Shown: piece after piece, positions 31,657 through 40,924 of the stretch | Position numbering within the stretch: position 1 is the stretch's first letter | How the letters are laid out: each line of letters begins with the position of its first letter | Source: JADGNZ01 sp963715895 | Lineage (GTDB): Bacteria > Acidobacteriota > Thermoanaerobaculia > Gp7-AA8 | Direction of reading: 5' to 3' | DNA length: 64,000 nt | NCBI GenBank assembly: GCA_963715895.1 | Contig: OY970284.1 | Location: forward strand, 1,674,001-1,738,000 | The notes under the pieces: generated by a model | Databases searched by the model: none | Told to the model about the DNA's origin: nothing | What the model saw: the letters and a program-made list of their open reading frames with translations, nothing else | Translations under genes and position numbers: made by a program

Positions 31657-32799
31657 TCAACGCACAGCGCGATGCCGCATAACTCCGTGCGCGATGAATT
31701 TGTAAACGATCCCCTTCGCCACGTCCATCACGTACAACTCCCCCGACACATCCTCCCCGAAACTGCTGATACTGATCGTGGTTGTGAAGAGCGTCTTTGA
31801 TGTCCAGACGCCGTTTGTCTGTGTCGCCGTCCAGATCGTGCCGGTGCAGTAGTCACCGTAGAGGTAGGCGCCTTTGAGCGATGGGATCTGGAAGCCGCGG
31901 TAGCGGTAACCGCCGGTGATCGAGCAGGCTCCCTGGGCGTGCGAGTATTCGAGGATCGGCATGGTGAAGGAGGGGTCGGTGCAATTCGTCGATGGGTTGT
32001 AGCAGTGGAAGCCTTCCATCTTTCGCCAGCCGTAGTTCTTGCCGCCGATGCTCGTGGCGGGCTGGAGATCGACCTCCTCGTATGTGTCCTGGCCGACGTC
32101 ACCGATCCAGAGGTCGCCGGTGGAACGGTCGAAGCTGAAGCGCCAGGGATTGCGTAGTCCGTAGGCCCAGATCTCTCCGCGGGCACTGCTGCTGCCGAAG
32201 AACGGATTCGAAGCGGGGATGGCGTAGGGCGATCCATGGTCGATGTCGATGCGAAGGAGCTTGCCGAGGAGCTGCGTCAGGTCCTGGGCGTGGTTGTTCG
32301 GATCGCCGGCGGAGCCGCCGTCACCGGTGCCGATGTAGAGATAGCCGTCGGGCCCGAACTGGAGCTGGCCGCCGTTGTGATTGGCGAAGTCGGGATGGGG
32401 GATGGTCAGCAGGATGGTGCCCGAGGCAGGATCGGCGCGGTCGGGGTCAGTCGCGGACACCTGGTAGCGTGCCACGCTGTTGTCGCCAAGGCGGTTGGTG
32501 TAGTAGACGAAGAAGAAACCGTTGTCGCGATAATGTGGATGGAAGGCGACGCTGAGCAAACCGCGCTCGCCGCCGCTCAGAACAAACGACCGGATGTCGA
32601 GAAACGGGGTGGCCCGCAGGCCGAAGACGTCGTAAATCTGGATGACGCCGGCCTGCTGCGTGATGAAGAGCCGCGTGTCGCCGGCGTGGGTCAGCGCGAC
32701 CGGCTGACTGAGGCCCGAGGCGATCGGCAGAAGCGCGACGTCCTGCGCTGGCGCTGTTGCGGCTAGCAGAAGGAGGACGAGAGGAAGGATGCGAGACAT
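31657..32799 (-). CDS. Secreted PQQ-dependent sugar dehydrogenase
   Basis: 380 residues from the ATG at 32799, giving a signal peptide (MSRILPLVLLLLAATAPAQ). Soluble aldose/glucose dehydrogenase-type six-blade propeller: IASGLSQPVALTHAGDTRLF, LLSVAFHPHYRDNGFFFVYY, the catalytic His in FANHNGGQLQFGPDGYLYIG, LLRIDIDHGSPYAIPASNPF, and WIGDVGQDTYEEVDL. Oxidises a sugar or polyol in the periplasm with PQQ. No PQQ biosynthesis genes are in the window. It stands alone, with 43 bp to the upstream gene. Confidence 0.9.
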   Translation of the reverse strand: MSRILPLVLLLLAATAPAQDVALLPIASGLSQPVALTHAGDTRLFITQQAGVIQIYDVFGLRATPFLDIRSFVLSGGERGLLSVAFHPHYRDNGFFFVYYTNRLGDNSVARYQVSATDPDRADPASGTILLTIPHPDFANHNGGQLQFGPDGYLYIGTGDGGSAGDPNNHAQDLTQLLGKLLRIDIDHGSPYAIPASNPFFGSSSARGEIWAYGLRNPWRFSFDRSTGDLWIGDVGQDTYEEVDLQPATSIGGKNYGWRKMEGFHCYNPSTNCTDPSFTMPILEYSHAQGACSITGGYRYRGFQIPSLKGAYLYGDYCTGTIWTATQTNGVWTSKTLFTTTISISSFGEDVSGELYVMDVAKGIVYKFIAHGVMRHRAVR

Positions 32800-32842
32800 A
32801 CCGCGAACACCATGCAATCGGTCCGCCTGACCCGTAGGCCCT

Positions 32843-33187
32843 TCACGCCGAGTGCGGGATGGCTCGTTCCGCACCGCCGCAGCACCGCTCGACCTCTGCA
32901 TCCATGCGTCCGGCCATCATCAGGAAGAGCATGCGGTAGTCGGCGGCCAGGGAGTAGAAGGGATGTCCGAACGTGGCCGGTTTATTGTGCTCGACGAAAA
33001 AGTGAGCGTACCAGGCGAAGGCGTAGCCGACGACCGGCACGGCAATCAGGAACCAGAGGTTGACGGCGAAGGACAGCCCCAGCATGACGATGGAGAGCAC
33101 CGACCCGATGGCGTGCAGCGTACGCGTCCGCGCGTGCGCGTGGGCGCGTACGTAGTCCGGCCAGAAATCGGCGAATCGGCGAATCAT
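32843..33187 (-). CDS. DUF962 (Mpo1-like) membrane protein
   Basis: 114 residues, usual for DUF962. WPDYVRAHAHARTRTLHAIG, two hydrophobic helices (about 28-62), then HFFVEHNKPATFGHPFYSLA, DYRM. The conserved His residues match yeast Mpo1, an iron-dependent dioxygenase of alpha-oxidation of 2-hydroxy fatty acids; bacterial members may be similar. It is divergent from a short coiled-coil gene. Confidence 0.85.
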   Translation of the reverse strand: MIRRFADFWPDYVRAHAHARTRTLHAIGSVLSIVMLGLSFAVNLWFLIAVPVVGYAFAWYAHFFVEHNKPATFGHPFYSLAADYRMLFLMMAGRMDAEVERCCGGAERAIPHSA

Positions 33188-33247
33188 GGAATGCCCGATG
33201 ATTCTCCCACGACTTTCCGTGGCACTTCAATTGCTCGGGTCCGGTAC

Positions 33248-33478
33248 ATGCCGAACGATTTCGAACAACTGATGAAAGACCTCTTTGGTGAGCCTCTCAA
33301 CAAGCTCAGCCAGTTCTCCTCCGAACAGTCCCAGCGTCTCCAGACGCGTCTCCAGGAGTTTGCCCGCGAAGCGCTGAAAGACGAGCTGGCGAAACTTCAT
33401 GCCGAGGTCGCGGATCTCCGTGCCCGCGTCGCGGAGCTGGAGAAGGAACGGGTGGAGGACGCGGCGGACGCTGTGTGA
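33248..33478 (+). CDS. Small coiled-coil protein
   Basis: 76 residues, no signal or membrane helix. Nearly all of it is predicted amphipathic helix: FEQLMKDLFGEPLNKLSQFS then repeated Glu/Lys/Leu heptads (LKDELAKLHAEVADLRARVA). No family is recognised with confidence; resembles short accessory-factor or phasin-like coiled coils. Its start lies 60 bp from the divergent DUF962 start. Confidence 0.65.
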   Translation: MPNDFEQLMKDLFGEPLNKLSQFSSEQSQRLQTRLQEFAREALKDELAKLHAEVADLRARVAELEKERVEDAADAV

Positions 33479-33486
33479 CGGAATAC

Positions 33487-33597
33487 GCGGTCTCCGCGGT
33501 GTTTGGTTGCTAGGTTGCTAGGTCGTCAATGGACTCGGCCCCGCTGTTAGCAACTCAGCAACTCAGCAACGAAGAAACACCGCGAGACCCCGCAACC
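33487..33597. repeat. Inverted repeat between convergent genes
   Basis: GCGGTCTCCGCGGTGTTTGG and GGTTGCTAGGTTGCTAGG on the left, facing GTTAGCAACTCAGCAACTC and AAACACCGCGAGACCCCGC on the right. It sits between the coiled-coil gene and the end of the TamB-Omp85 gene and may act as a bidirectional terminator-like hairpin. Related to the element at 11641-11729. Confidence 0.65.
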
Positions 33598-33614
33598 GCG
33601 AGACCGCGTAACCG

Positions 33615-36600
33615 TTAGAACGCGTACCCCAACGTGATGAAGTACGCGAACGGACTCTCGAAGACCGCCTTCCCGTTCTCGTCGTAGCGCAGGATCTGGC
33701 GCTTGAGTTTGTAGCCTAAGTCGAAGCGCACCGGGCCGACTGGTGAGAGGTAGCGCAGACCGCTGCCGACGCCGTATTTCAGATCGCTGAAGCGGACGTT
33801 CGCCTCCGCGAAGGTGTTGCCCGCATCGACGAAGAGCTGAGCACCGATCGGACCGGCGATCGGGAATCGGTACTCGGCGTTGACGATGAAGAGCGCCCGT
33901 CCTCCGAGTGGTGCGGTCACGTCGCCTCGCAGCGGATCGTTGACAGTGATCAGCGTCGGGCGGCATCCGGCGTCGATCGAGGCCTGCGTCGGGCAGGCAG
34001 TGCCGAGGAGATCGAGTGCATAGGCGCGGTTGGAGGTATCGCCGCCGGTGGTGAAGCGCTCCGACAGCGGCACGCCGCTCGTCGGAATCACCGCGCCCGT
34101 GACAGGATCGATCGTGGTGCCTGCGCCGAGGTCCTGGATCAGGCCGATGCGGCCCGACATCGCGAACGTGCTGTTGTCCGTGACCGGCAGATACCACGAC
34201 GTCTGCGTGAACTCCTTGAGGAAGCGTGCGTCCGCGGCGAGGAACCGGAACGCGTACTCGACGGAGGCCGTGGTGAAGAAGCCGTGATGCGGGTTGAGCG
34301 TGTCGTCGCGCTTGTCCCAGAAGAAGGTCGGTGTGAGACTGGAGATAGAGACGTTCGTGGCGTTGCGATCGAGACCGGGCAGAATCACGTTCTTCGCGAG
34401 CGCGCACAGGTCGCCCTCCTTCTGCACGACGCACTCCGCGATGCGGTATTCGTAGCGCAGCGACCAGCGCGTCTGGAAGCGGGCGATGCGCGATGCTTCG
34501 ATGAAACCGCCGCGCTGGCGGATGTGCGTTTGGGGACGGAAGTCGTCGTTCTGGAACGCCGTGACCTCAACCGGAAGGTCCCACCTGCCGATGAAGGGCT
34601 CGCGGTAGGTGAGGAAGGCGTCCTGCCGGTTCGGGCGGGCGTAGATCAGCTCCAGGCCGAGGTAACGGCCGGTACCGAAGAGATTGCGATGAGCGATCGA
34701 CGCCGATGCCAGGGGTGCGACGCGATTCGCACCGGCCTCAGGGATGAACGGCGCGGTGGCACCGAGTGCGCCCGCGAGCGTGAGGTCCTTCCCCTCTGCG
34801 ACAGAGATCGTCACGTTGCGCTCGGCGACGTCGGTGGATGCCTGGGCCGGTTGAATGTCGACGCGCTGGAAGATGCCGAGGCGATAGAGCCGCTGTTGCG
34901 CTTCGAGGATCGATGTGTAGCTGAAGGGCTCCCCCTTCTCCAATTCCGCGACGTGGAGAACGACGTTGCTGTTCGTGTAGGTGTTCCCGCGCACGACGAC
35001 GTTGCCGAGCGCGATTTTCGGTCCCTCGGCGATTGTATAGACCACGTGCGCCGAGAGCTTGTCGGCGTTCACCTCTTCCCGCACGTGAACCTGCACCTCG
35101 GCGTTGCCACGGTCGGAGTAGAACGTCTGCAGGGCGAGGACGTCGTTGCGCTCGAGCGTCGGGTTCAATGCATCGCCGGTTTTCAGCGTGGGAGCCGGCA
35201 GGTTCTTCGTCGCTACCTGCTCGTTTCCTTCGATAGCGACGGAGGCAACCATCGTTTGCGGTCCCTCGGTGACGGGGAAGTCGACCGTCATCGCGCCCGT
35301 TGCGACGTTCGTGTTGACCACCGGCGTGCCGGCGGCGGCGGAGAGAAAACCGTGAAGCCGGTAGTACGACTCGAGCGTGGTCCGGTCAGCGGCGACCTGC
35401 TCGCGCGTGACGCCTTGCGGACGGCGAAACAGCGAGGCGAAGATTCCCCTGATGCCGCCTCTCGGCGACGTGACCACGACACCCTGCAGCGTCTTATCGC
35501 TCAGTTTGTCGTTGCCTGTGAACGTGACCGCGGTCAGGTGAAACTGCTCCCCCGGATTGACGTGGAACGTCGAGGTCCAGACGTTGCCTGCCAGCGACTC
35601 CTCGGTATCGACGGCGGCGTTGTAGAAGCCGCGCTGCTGCAACGCGGTGACGATGTCAGCCGCCGCGCGGTCGATGACGTCTTCGCTATACGGCTGGTTG
35701 CGGCGATAGGGCAGAAGTCCGCGCAGGGCTCCGCGCGAGATGCCGGTGACTTCGACTTTCACCAGTGGGCCGGTCGTGGCCGTGTAGCGCAAGACCACTT
35801 TGTGCGTGGCCGGGTCGAACGTGTTGCTGTCGTAGCGGACGCTGGCCTTCCGATACTCCTGACGCAGGAGCCACTGGCGCATCCGGTCGGCGTCGAGGCG
35901 CGCTTCGTCGAGATCGAAGGCCTTGCCGGGACCATGCTTCATTCGGTCGATGAGCTGCTGCGTATTGAACGGTGCTGTATCGCCGGCGATGACAACCGTG
36001 CCGACGGTCGCCTGCTGCCCGCGGGTGACGTGAAAGATCACGGCCGCGCGGCTCTGCTGCCGGAGAAACGACGTCTCGGGATCGACCGTCACGGCAAGGT
36101 AGCCGGATCGTTTGAGCAGATCCTGGATGGCGCCGGCGCCATGGTCGACCGCGTTCAGCGAAAGGACGTCGCCGAGGTGGAAGGGGAGAGTGCGGAGGGC
36201 GCGGTCGCGGTCGGTGCCGTTCAACCCGTCGAAGTCGATCGAGACGATGCGGAAGTTCGTGTAGAGCTCGAAGACGACGGCAACGCCGTTTCCTGACGGC
36301 GCGGAGTCGACGCGGATGTCGCGGAAGTTGCCGGTAGCGAAAAGACTCTTGACCGATGTCTGCACGTTGCGGATCGAGAGCGGCTGGCCGACTTTGACGG
36401 TGACGTAATGGTTGAAGCTGGATGTGTCGACGCCGGAGTCAGCATGGAATCCGACGCTCGTCACGATCGCGCCTGTCGGAGTGGCCACGGTCGTTGTGGG
36501 GATCGTGATCGGCGGCGCCGCCGGAACGCCGGCCGTCGCCGCACTGGCTGCCGTGTTGAACGACGTCAGCATGGCCAGCGGATTGTGGCCGTTCATCCCC

Positions 36601-39600
36601 CAGTTCCAGTGGCCCTCGTAGGCCCGCCGGAAACGCGCCTCGATGTCGTATTCGTTGGAGAGGGCATCGCGCGTGAATTGCAGCACCCAGTCAGGGGTGA
36701 CCTGCCACTCCAGCGAAACGCGATTCCTCGAGTCACGCGTGTTGTAGATGACCAGGACGCGGACCTCGTTCGAGATCCGTTTCTCGAACGACACCTTGGT
36801 CCCCGGATCGCCGGTCTTGTCGAGATCAGCGGCGTCGGAGGAGATGGCGAAGGAGTCGATGAACGAGAGTGCGCTGGAATTCAGCAGCCTGCTCACCGAC
36901 TGGAAGAGCAGGGTGCGGCCGGTGTTGGCGGTCGTTGGCGCCGCGTTCGGGTTGGTGTTGCGCGTCAGCGCGCCGAAGCCAAGGAGAGAGAAGAGGGTGA
37001 TGTCGCTGGCCGGTGGATCGCTGGTGATCGACGGCGTCAATCGGTCGAGCGTTCCGGTAAGCGTCACTGTGACGTCGAGCGGCCCCGACTCCACCTCGGA
37101 GATGCCGCCGCTCACGCGCGCCTCGAGAGCGATGTCGAAGTAGGGATCGATGCGGAATGGGTTCTGGAAATTGATCGACCCGCGCACGACGCGATAGTCG
37201 ATGTCCTGGAAGCGGATCTTGCCGCCTTCGTTGAGGGTGACCAGGCCCAGGATCACCGGATTGCCGAGAGTGCCGGTGACGTCGATGTCGGCGCTGCCGG
37301 CGAAGTCGGCGATGTTGTTGCGCACGGCCAGCGTGTTGTCGCTCGTCACATGGAGCCGTAGCCCGATGCGGTCCTGCCACGATGCGCTGATGACCGGGAC
37401 GACGCCGCGCCGGGCAAGGACGGCGTTGAGCAGCGCTGTGCCGATATCGACGTCGCGGAAGTAGAGGGCGCGGTTGACGGTGACGTCGCCGGTCAGGACG
37501 GCGCGGTCGAGATCGCCGCTGAGGAGCAGCGAGAAGTTGCCTTCGACCGTGAGTCCTTCGAAGTATCGGATGGCGACCTCGGTGCCCTGCAATGTCATGC
37601 GCACGCTCTTCGGCGTCGCGCCGTCGAGCACGACCGAGCCGCCGAGAACGATCTGGCCGCCGCCGAGTCGCGCCCGAATGGAATTGATGTCGATCCGGTC
37701 CTCGCGGAAGATGAGCGTGCCGGTGATGGCGTCAATCACCTGCGGGAATCCGGGGATGCGCACCGACGCTCCCTGGAACTCTGCGGAGCCGTTGAAACGG
37801 GGAGCGGCCATCGTGCCGGTCAGCGCGCCGGCGACCGCGATCTGGCCGTCTGCACGGAGGTCGGGGACGAAAAGCTGCAGCAGCGCCGCTTCGAGCGCGC
37901 CGTGCAGTTCGACGTTGAGCCGCTTCGCGCCGGTGAGCTCCGCGTAGCCGCCGACGGTGAAGGCCGTCGAAGCGGTCTGGCTCAGCGACACCTGGAAATC
38001 ATCGAAGGTGACGCGCCCGTCGTGCAGGCTGATGCGTATTGGCCGCGTGGGGGCGAAGGCGTGCTCGGAGACGCGAACGTTGAATTCAGGAAAGGTGGCG
38101 TCGATGCGCAATGTCTCGATCGAGGTGAGCTTGCCGCCGAGCTGCAGGTTCGCGGTCAGGTTTCCGGCGGCGGGAAGCGATGCGGTCTTCGGCGACATCG
38201 CCAGCGCCTTGGCGATGTCGGTAACCTTTACCTGCACGGCGCCGGATAACGTGCCGTCTTCGGCAACGCTGCCGTTGCCCTCGATCGTGAGAACGCCCGC
38301 GGCCGATCCGCGCACGATGAGCTGACCGTTGCGGATGGCGATGTACAGCGTCGGCGGCGGCGCGTCCGGCGGCAGGTTGAGACCGCGCAGCGAGGCCTGA
38401 TTGAGCGTCGCTTCGAGCACCAGCTCGGGTTGCGTCAACGTTCCGGCGCCGGTGGAGCTGAGGGTGATGTTGCCGCCGAGCAGACCTGCCAGCGACGAAA
38501 GTAGTTTGATCTTCGACAGATCGATCGACGACGACTTGATCGAGTACGAGAACTTGTTCGTGCCGAAATCGATCTGCGCTTCGCCGGTGATCGTCCCCGC
38601 CGGCGCCACGACCGTGACATTCGTCGCATTCAACGCCCCTTGCGTGAATTTGATGTCGGCCTTGGCGCTGGTCACGGGCTCGCCGTAGATCGAGCCGTTG
38701 GAGATCGTGACCAGGCCCGATCCTTCCAGTTTCGCTTTCGGACCGCTGAGATGGAGGTGGCCGCTGACGTCGCCGGTGACCGGCTGTTTGCCGAGATCGA
38801 GGAAGGTGATGATCTCGGCGACCGGGAACGATGTGGTGGTGATGTCGAGGTCGAACGATGTGTTTCCCTTGCCTGGCAGCCAGGCTACCGTTCCGTTGAG
38901 CCGCAGGTCGCCCCTGTTCAGACTAACGCCTTGATGAACGGCGAAGTTGGCGAAGGTGACCTTGCCTTCGTCGGACGTGCCGGTGACGACGAGCTTGCCG
39001 GTACCGGTGCCATTGATGGCCAGCTTGAGATCGACGGCCTTCATGGCCCGGTCGACGTTGTAGTTCGCGGCATCGAGTGCCAGATCGAATTGCGGCGAGG
39101 GTCCTTTGTCGGGGAAGGTCAGCGTGCCGGTCATCGACAGCCGTGCGGCACCGTCGCGGAAGGTGGCGTGCTCGAAGGTCATCACGCTCTTCGCGCCGTC
39201 GTAGCGAAGGTCGATATCGGAGTCGCCGAGGAGGATGTTGTTGTACTTCGTGCCGCTGCCGGCGATCCGCGCCACGACATCGGGTGACTTGATCTTGCCG
39301 CGTACGTTGCCGGTGACGTCGCCGCTCCCGCCGAGGCCGAGCAGCGTGTAGCTCTTCTTTCCGGCCGAGTGGGCGAAGTTGTAGCCGATGCGATCGAGCT
39401 CGCCGAAATCGCCGCTGTGAATTTTCATCAGCACGTCGGTCCAGGCGTCTTCGATGCGGAACTTGCCGGTGAAGTCGATCGTCGATGCTTCCGTGGTGAG
39501 CTGGGCACGCCGGAACGTGACCACGCCGTTGTCGATCGCGAAGTCGGTCGAACCGCCGAGGGGGATCGGGTAGGCGGCGTCCGAGAATGCCTGCGCATGT

Positions 39601-40901
39601 CTGGCCAGCGTGGCGTTTCCCTCGCCGGCGCCGGCCAGGATCCGATCCTTGTTCCAGTGATAAGTGAGATGGCCGGTAGCGCCGCCGCGCAGACCATTGT
39701 CTTTGATGCCCCAGTCGCTGAACAATTTTTCGAGCGAGACCCCGCTGTAGTGGAGGTCAGCCTTCATCGGGTAAGGATCGACGTACCGCGGCAGGTCGTA
39801 GCGCCCGGCAATCGTGCCACCGCCGTACGATGCGCGCTGGATGTCGACGATGGTACGGTCGCCGGTGATGTTCATCGTGCCGCGGACGTTGGCCACGTCG
39901 TAAACGTCGGCGCTGATTTTCGGCGCCAGCCAGCCGCCGGTGATCGAGAACGCCCCCCCGTTGCCGCGCAGCACGCCGTTGACATCGACCAGACCGTCGA
40001 GGACTTTGTGGATTTTGAAGGTGTCGCGGACGCGATTGAGCCCGACCTGAGCGGTGAGATGAAGGTTGTAAACGGCGTCGCTGAGCGGCGCGGCCTTCCC
40101 GCTCAGGAAGACGCGCAGGTCCGGCCCGCCTTCGAGCGCGACGGACTGAATGTCGAGATTGTCGGGCGTGAATCGGAACTGGCCGCGCAGCGCTGTTCGG
40201 ATCGGCACGGCATCGGGAAGATTGACCGCGAATTGAGGACTGGTGAGCACGCCGGCGTAGAGATCCTCCTTCGGCGTGACGTTGATCGTGGAGGTAATGT
40301 CGTTGGCGGTCGCGGTGATGGTGTGGCGGCGGTCGAGAAATTCGAACGCACCGTGCGTGACGTACAGGTTGCCGAGGTCGAGATGGTAGATCTCGTAACG
40401 CGACGGCGGTCCGCTGTTCCAATGCGGAAAGTTGTGCGCGAGCTTCGAGCCGGACGGATAGATCTCGAAGTTGAGATGCGGCTCGACGATGTCGATGCGT
40501 CCGACGCGAATCTTCCGTCCCCAGAACGAGTCGACGCCGCCGGTGAGGATGATCTGCCGGGCTGTGGCGAAGTAGGGGTGGACCGCGCCCGGCGCGTTGG
40601 CGATGCGCAGGTCATTGATGATGATGCGGCTCTGCCGTCCGCCTTCGATCTGCACCGATCCGACGTCGACGTTGCGGCCGAGGCGCGCTTCGAGCGTCTT
40701 CTCGATACGCAACCGCACCAGGCCGGCGAAGCTCGACGACCCGAGGTACCACCAGCCGCCGCCGATAACCAGCGCAAGGAGCACGAAGAGGCCGATGGTG
40801 GAACACCCCACCCACTTGAGGCATCCCCACATGGGGCCTCTCCTCTGCCTCTCTCGCGCGGAGCGGTGATGGTGCTCCTCGGCTACTGGTTCGATCGTCA
40901 T
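33615..40901 (-). CDS. TamB-POTRA-Omp85 fusion protein (2428 residues)
   Basis: A single open frame of 2428 codons. Residues 28-52 form an uncleaved membrane anchor (GCSTIGLFVLLALVIGGGWW). About 55-1430 is AsmA/TamB-like beta-taco sequence, ending in the TamB (DUF490) domain with SITSDPPASDITLFSLLGFG and VSFEKRISNEVRVLVIYNTR. About 1470-2035 contains some seven POTRA-like modules, each ending near a TxG or AEG turn (FHVTRGQQA, YTIAEGPKI). About 2035-2428 is an Omp85 barrel ending in the typical terminal Phe (ITLGYAF). TamA and TamB are normally two proteins joining outer and inner membranes; here they are one chain. It follows the glycerate kinase by 23 bp. Confidence 0.92.
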   Translation of the reverse strand: MTIEPVAEEHHHRSARERQRRGPMWGCLKWVGCSTIGLFVLLALVIGGGWWYLGSSSFAGLVRLRIEKTLEARLGRNVDVGSVQIEGGRQSRIIINDLRIANAPGAVHPYFATARQIILTGGVDSFWGRKIRVGRIDIVEPHLNFEIYPSGSKLAHNFPHWNSGPPSRYEIYHLDLGNLYVTHGAFEFLDRRHTITATANDITSTINVTPKEDLYAGVLTSPQFAVNLPDAVPIRTALRGQFRFTPDNLDIQSVALEGGPDLRVFLSGKAAPLSDAVYNLHLTAQVGLNRVRDTFKIHKVLDGLVDVNGVLRGNGGAFSITGGWLAPKISADVYDVANVRGTMNITGDRTIVDIQRASYGGGTIAGRYDLPRYVDPYPMKADLHYSGVSLEKLFSDWGIKDNGLRGGATGHLTYHWNKDRILAGAGEGNATLARHAQAFSDAAYPIPLGGSTDFAIDNGVVTFRRAQLTTEASTIDFTGKFRIEDAWTDVLMKIHSGDFGELDRIGYNFAHSAGKKSYTLLGLGGSGDVTGNVRGKIKSPDVVARIAGSGTKYNNILLGDSDIDLRYDGAKSVMTFEHATFRDGAARLSMTGTLTFPDKGPSPQFDLALDAANYNVDRAMKAVDLKLAINGTGTGKLVVTGTSDEGKVTFANFAVHQGVSLNRGDLRLNGTVAWLPGKGNTSFDLDITTTSFPVAEIITFLDLGKQPVTGDVSGHLHLSGPKAKLEGSGLVTISNGSIYGEPVTSAKADIKFTQGALNATNVTVVAPAGTITGEAQIDFGTNKFSYSIKSSSIDLSKIKLLSSLAGLLGGNITLSSTGAGTLTQPELVLEATLNQASLRGLNLPPDAPPPTLYIAIRNGQLIVRGSAAGVLTIEGNGSVAEDGTLSGAVQVKVTDIAKALAMSPKTASLPAAGNLTANLQLGGKLTSIETLRIDATFPEFNVRVSEHAFAPTRPIRISLHDGRVTFDDFQVSLSQTASTAFTVGGYAELTGAKRLNVELHGALEAALLQLFVPDLRADGQIAVAGALTGTMAAPRFNGSAEFQGASVRIPGFPQVIDAITGTLIFREDRIDINSIRARLGGGQIVLGGSVVLDGATPKSVRMTLQGTEVAIRYFEGLTVEGNFSLLLSGDLDRAVLTGDVTVNRALYFRDVDIGTALLNAVLARRGVVPVISASWQDRIGLRLHVTSDNTLAVRNNIADFAGSADIDVTGTLGNPVILGLVTLNEGGKIRFQDIDYRVVRGSINFQNPFRIDPYFDIALEARVSGGISEVESGPLDVTVTLTGTLDRLTPSITSDPPASDITLFSLLGFGALTRNTNPNAAPTTANTGRTLLFQSVSRLLNSSALSFIDSFAISSDAADLDKTGDPGTKVSFEKRISNEVRVLVIYNTRDSRNRVSLEWQVTPDWVLQFTRDALSNEYDIEARFRRAYEGHWNWGMNGHNPLAMLTSFNTAASAATAGVPAAPPITIPTTTVATPTGAIVTSVGFHADSGVDTSSFNHYVTVKVGQPLSIRNVQTSVKSLFATGNFRDIRVDSAPSGNGVAVVFELYTNFRIVSIDFDGLNGTDRDRALRTLPFHLGDVLSLNAVDHGAGAIQDLLKRSGYLAVTVDPETSFLRQQSRAAVIFHVTRGQQATVGTVVIAGDTAPFNTQQLIDRMKHGPGKAFDLDEARLDADRMRQWLLRQEYRKASVRYDSNTFDPATHKVVLRYTATTGPLVKVEVTGISRGALRGLLPYRRNQPYSEDVIDRAAADIVTALQQRGFYNAAVDTEESLAGNVWTSTFHVNPGEQFHLTAVTFTGNDKLSDKTLQGVVVTSPRGGIRGIFASLFRRPQGVTREQVAADRTTLESYYRLHGFLSAAAGTPVVNTNVATGAMTVDFPVTEGPQTMVASVAIEGNEQVATKNLPAPTLKTGDALNPTLERNDVLALQTFYSDRGNAEVQVHVREEVNADKLSAHVVYTIAEGPKIALGNVVVRGNTYTNSNVVLHVAELEKGEPFSYTSILEAQQRLYRLGIFQRVDIQPAQASTDVAERNVTISVAEGKDLTLAGALGATAPFIPEAGANRVAPLASASIAHRNLFGTGRYLGLELIYARPNRQDAFLTYREPFIGRWDLPVEVTAFQNDDFRPQTHIRQRGGFIEASRIARFQTRWSLRYEYRIAECVVQKEGDLCALAKNVILPGLDRNATNVSISSLTPTFFWDKRDDTLNPHHGFFTTASVEYAFRFLAADARFLKEFTQTSWYLPVTDNSTFAMSGRIGLIQDLGAGTTIDPVTGAVIPTSGVPLSERFTTGGDTSNRAYALDLLGTACPTQASIDAGCRPTLITVNDPLRGDVTAPLGGRALFIVNAEYRFPIAGPIGAQLFVDAGNTFAEANVRFSDLKYGVGSGLRYLSPVGPVRFDLGYKLKRQILRYDENGKAVFESPFAYFITLGYAF

Positions 40902-40924
40902 TTCGTCGAGGCCGGCAACTCCTG

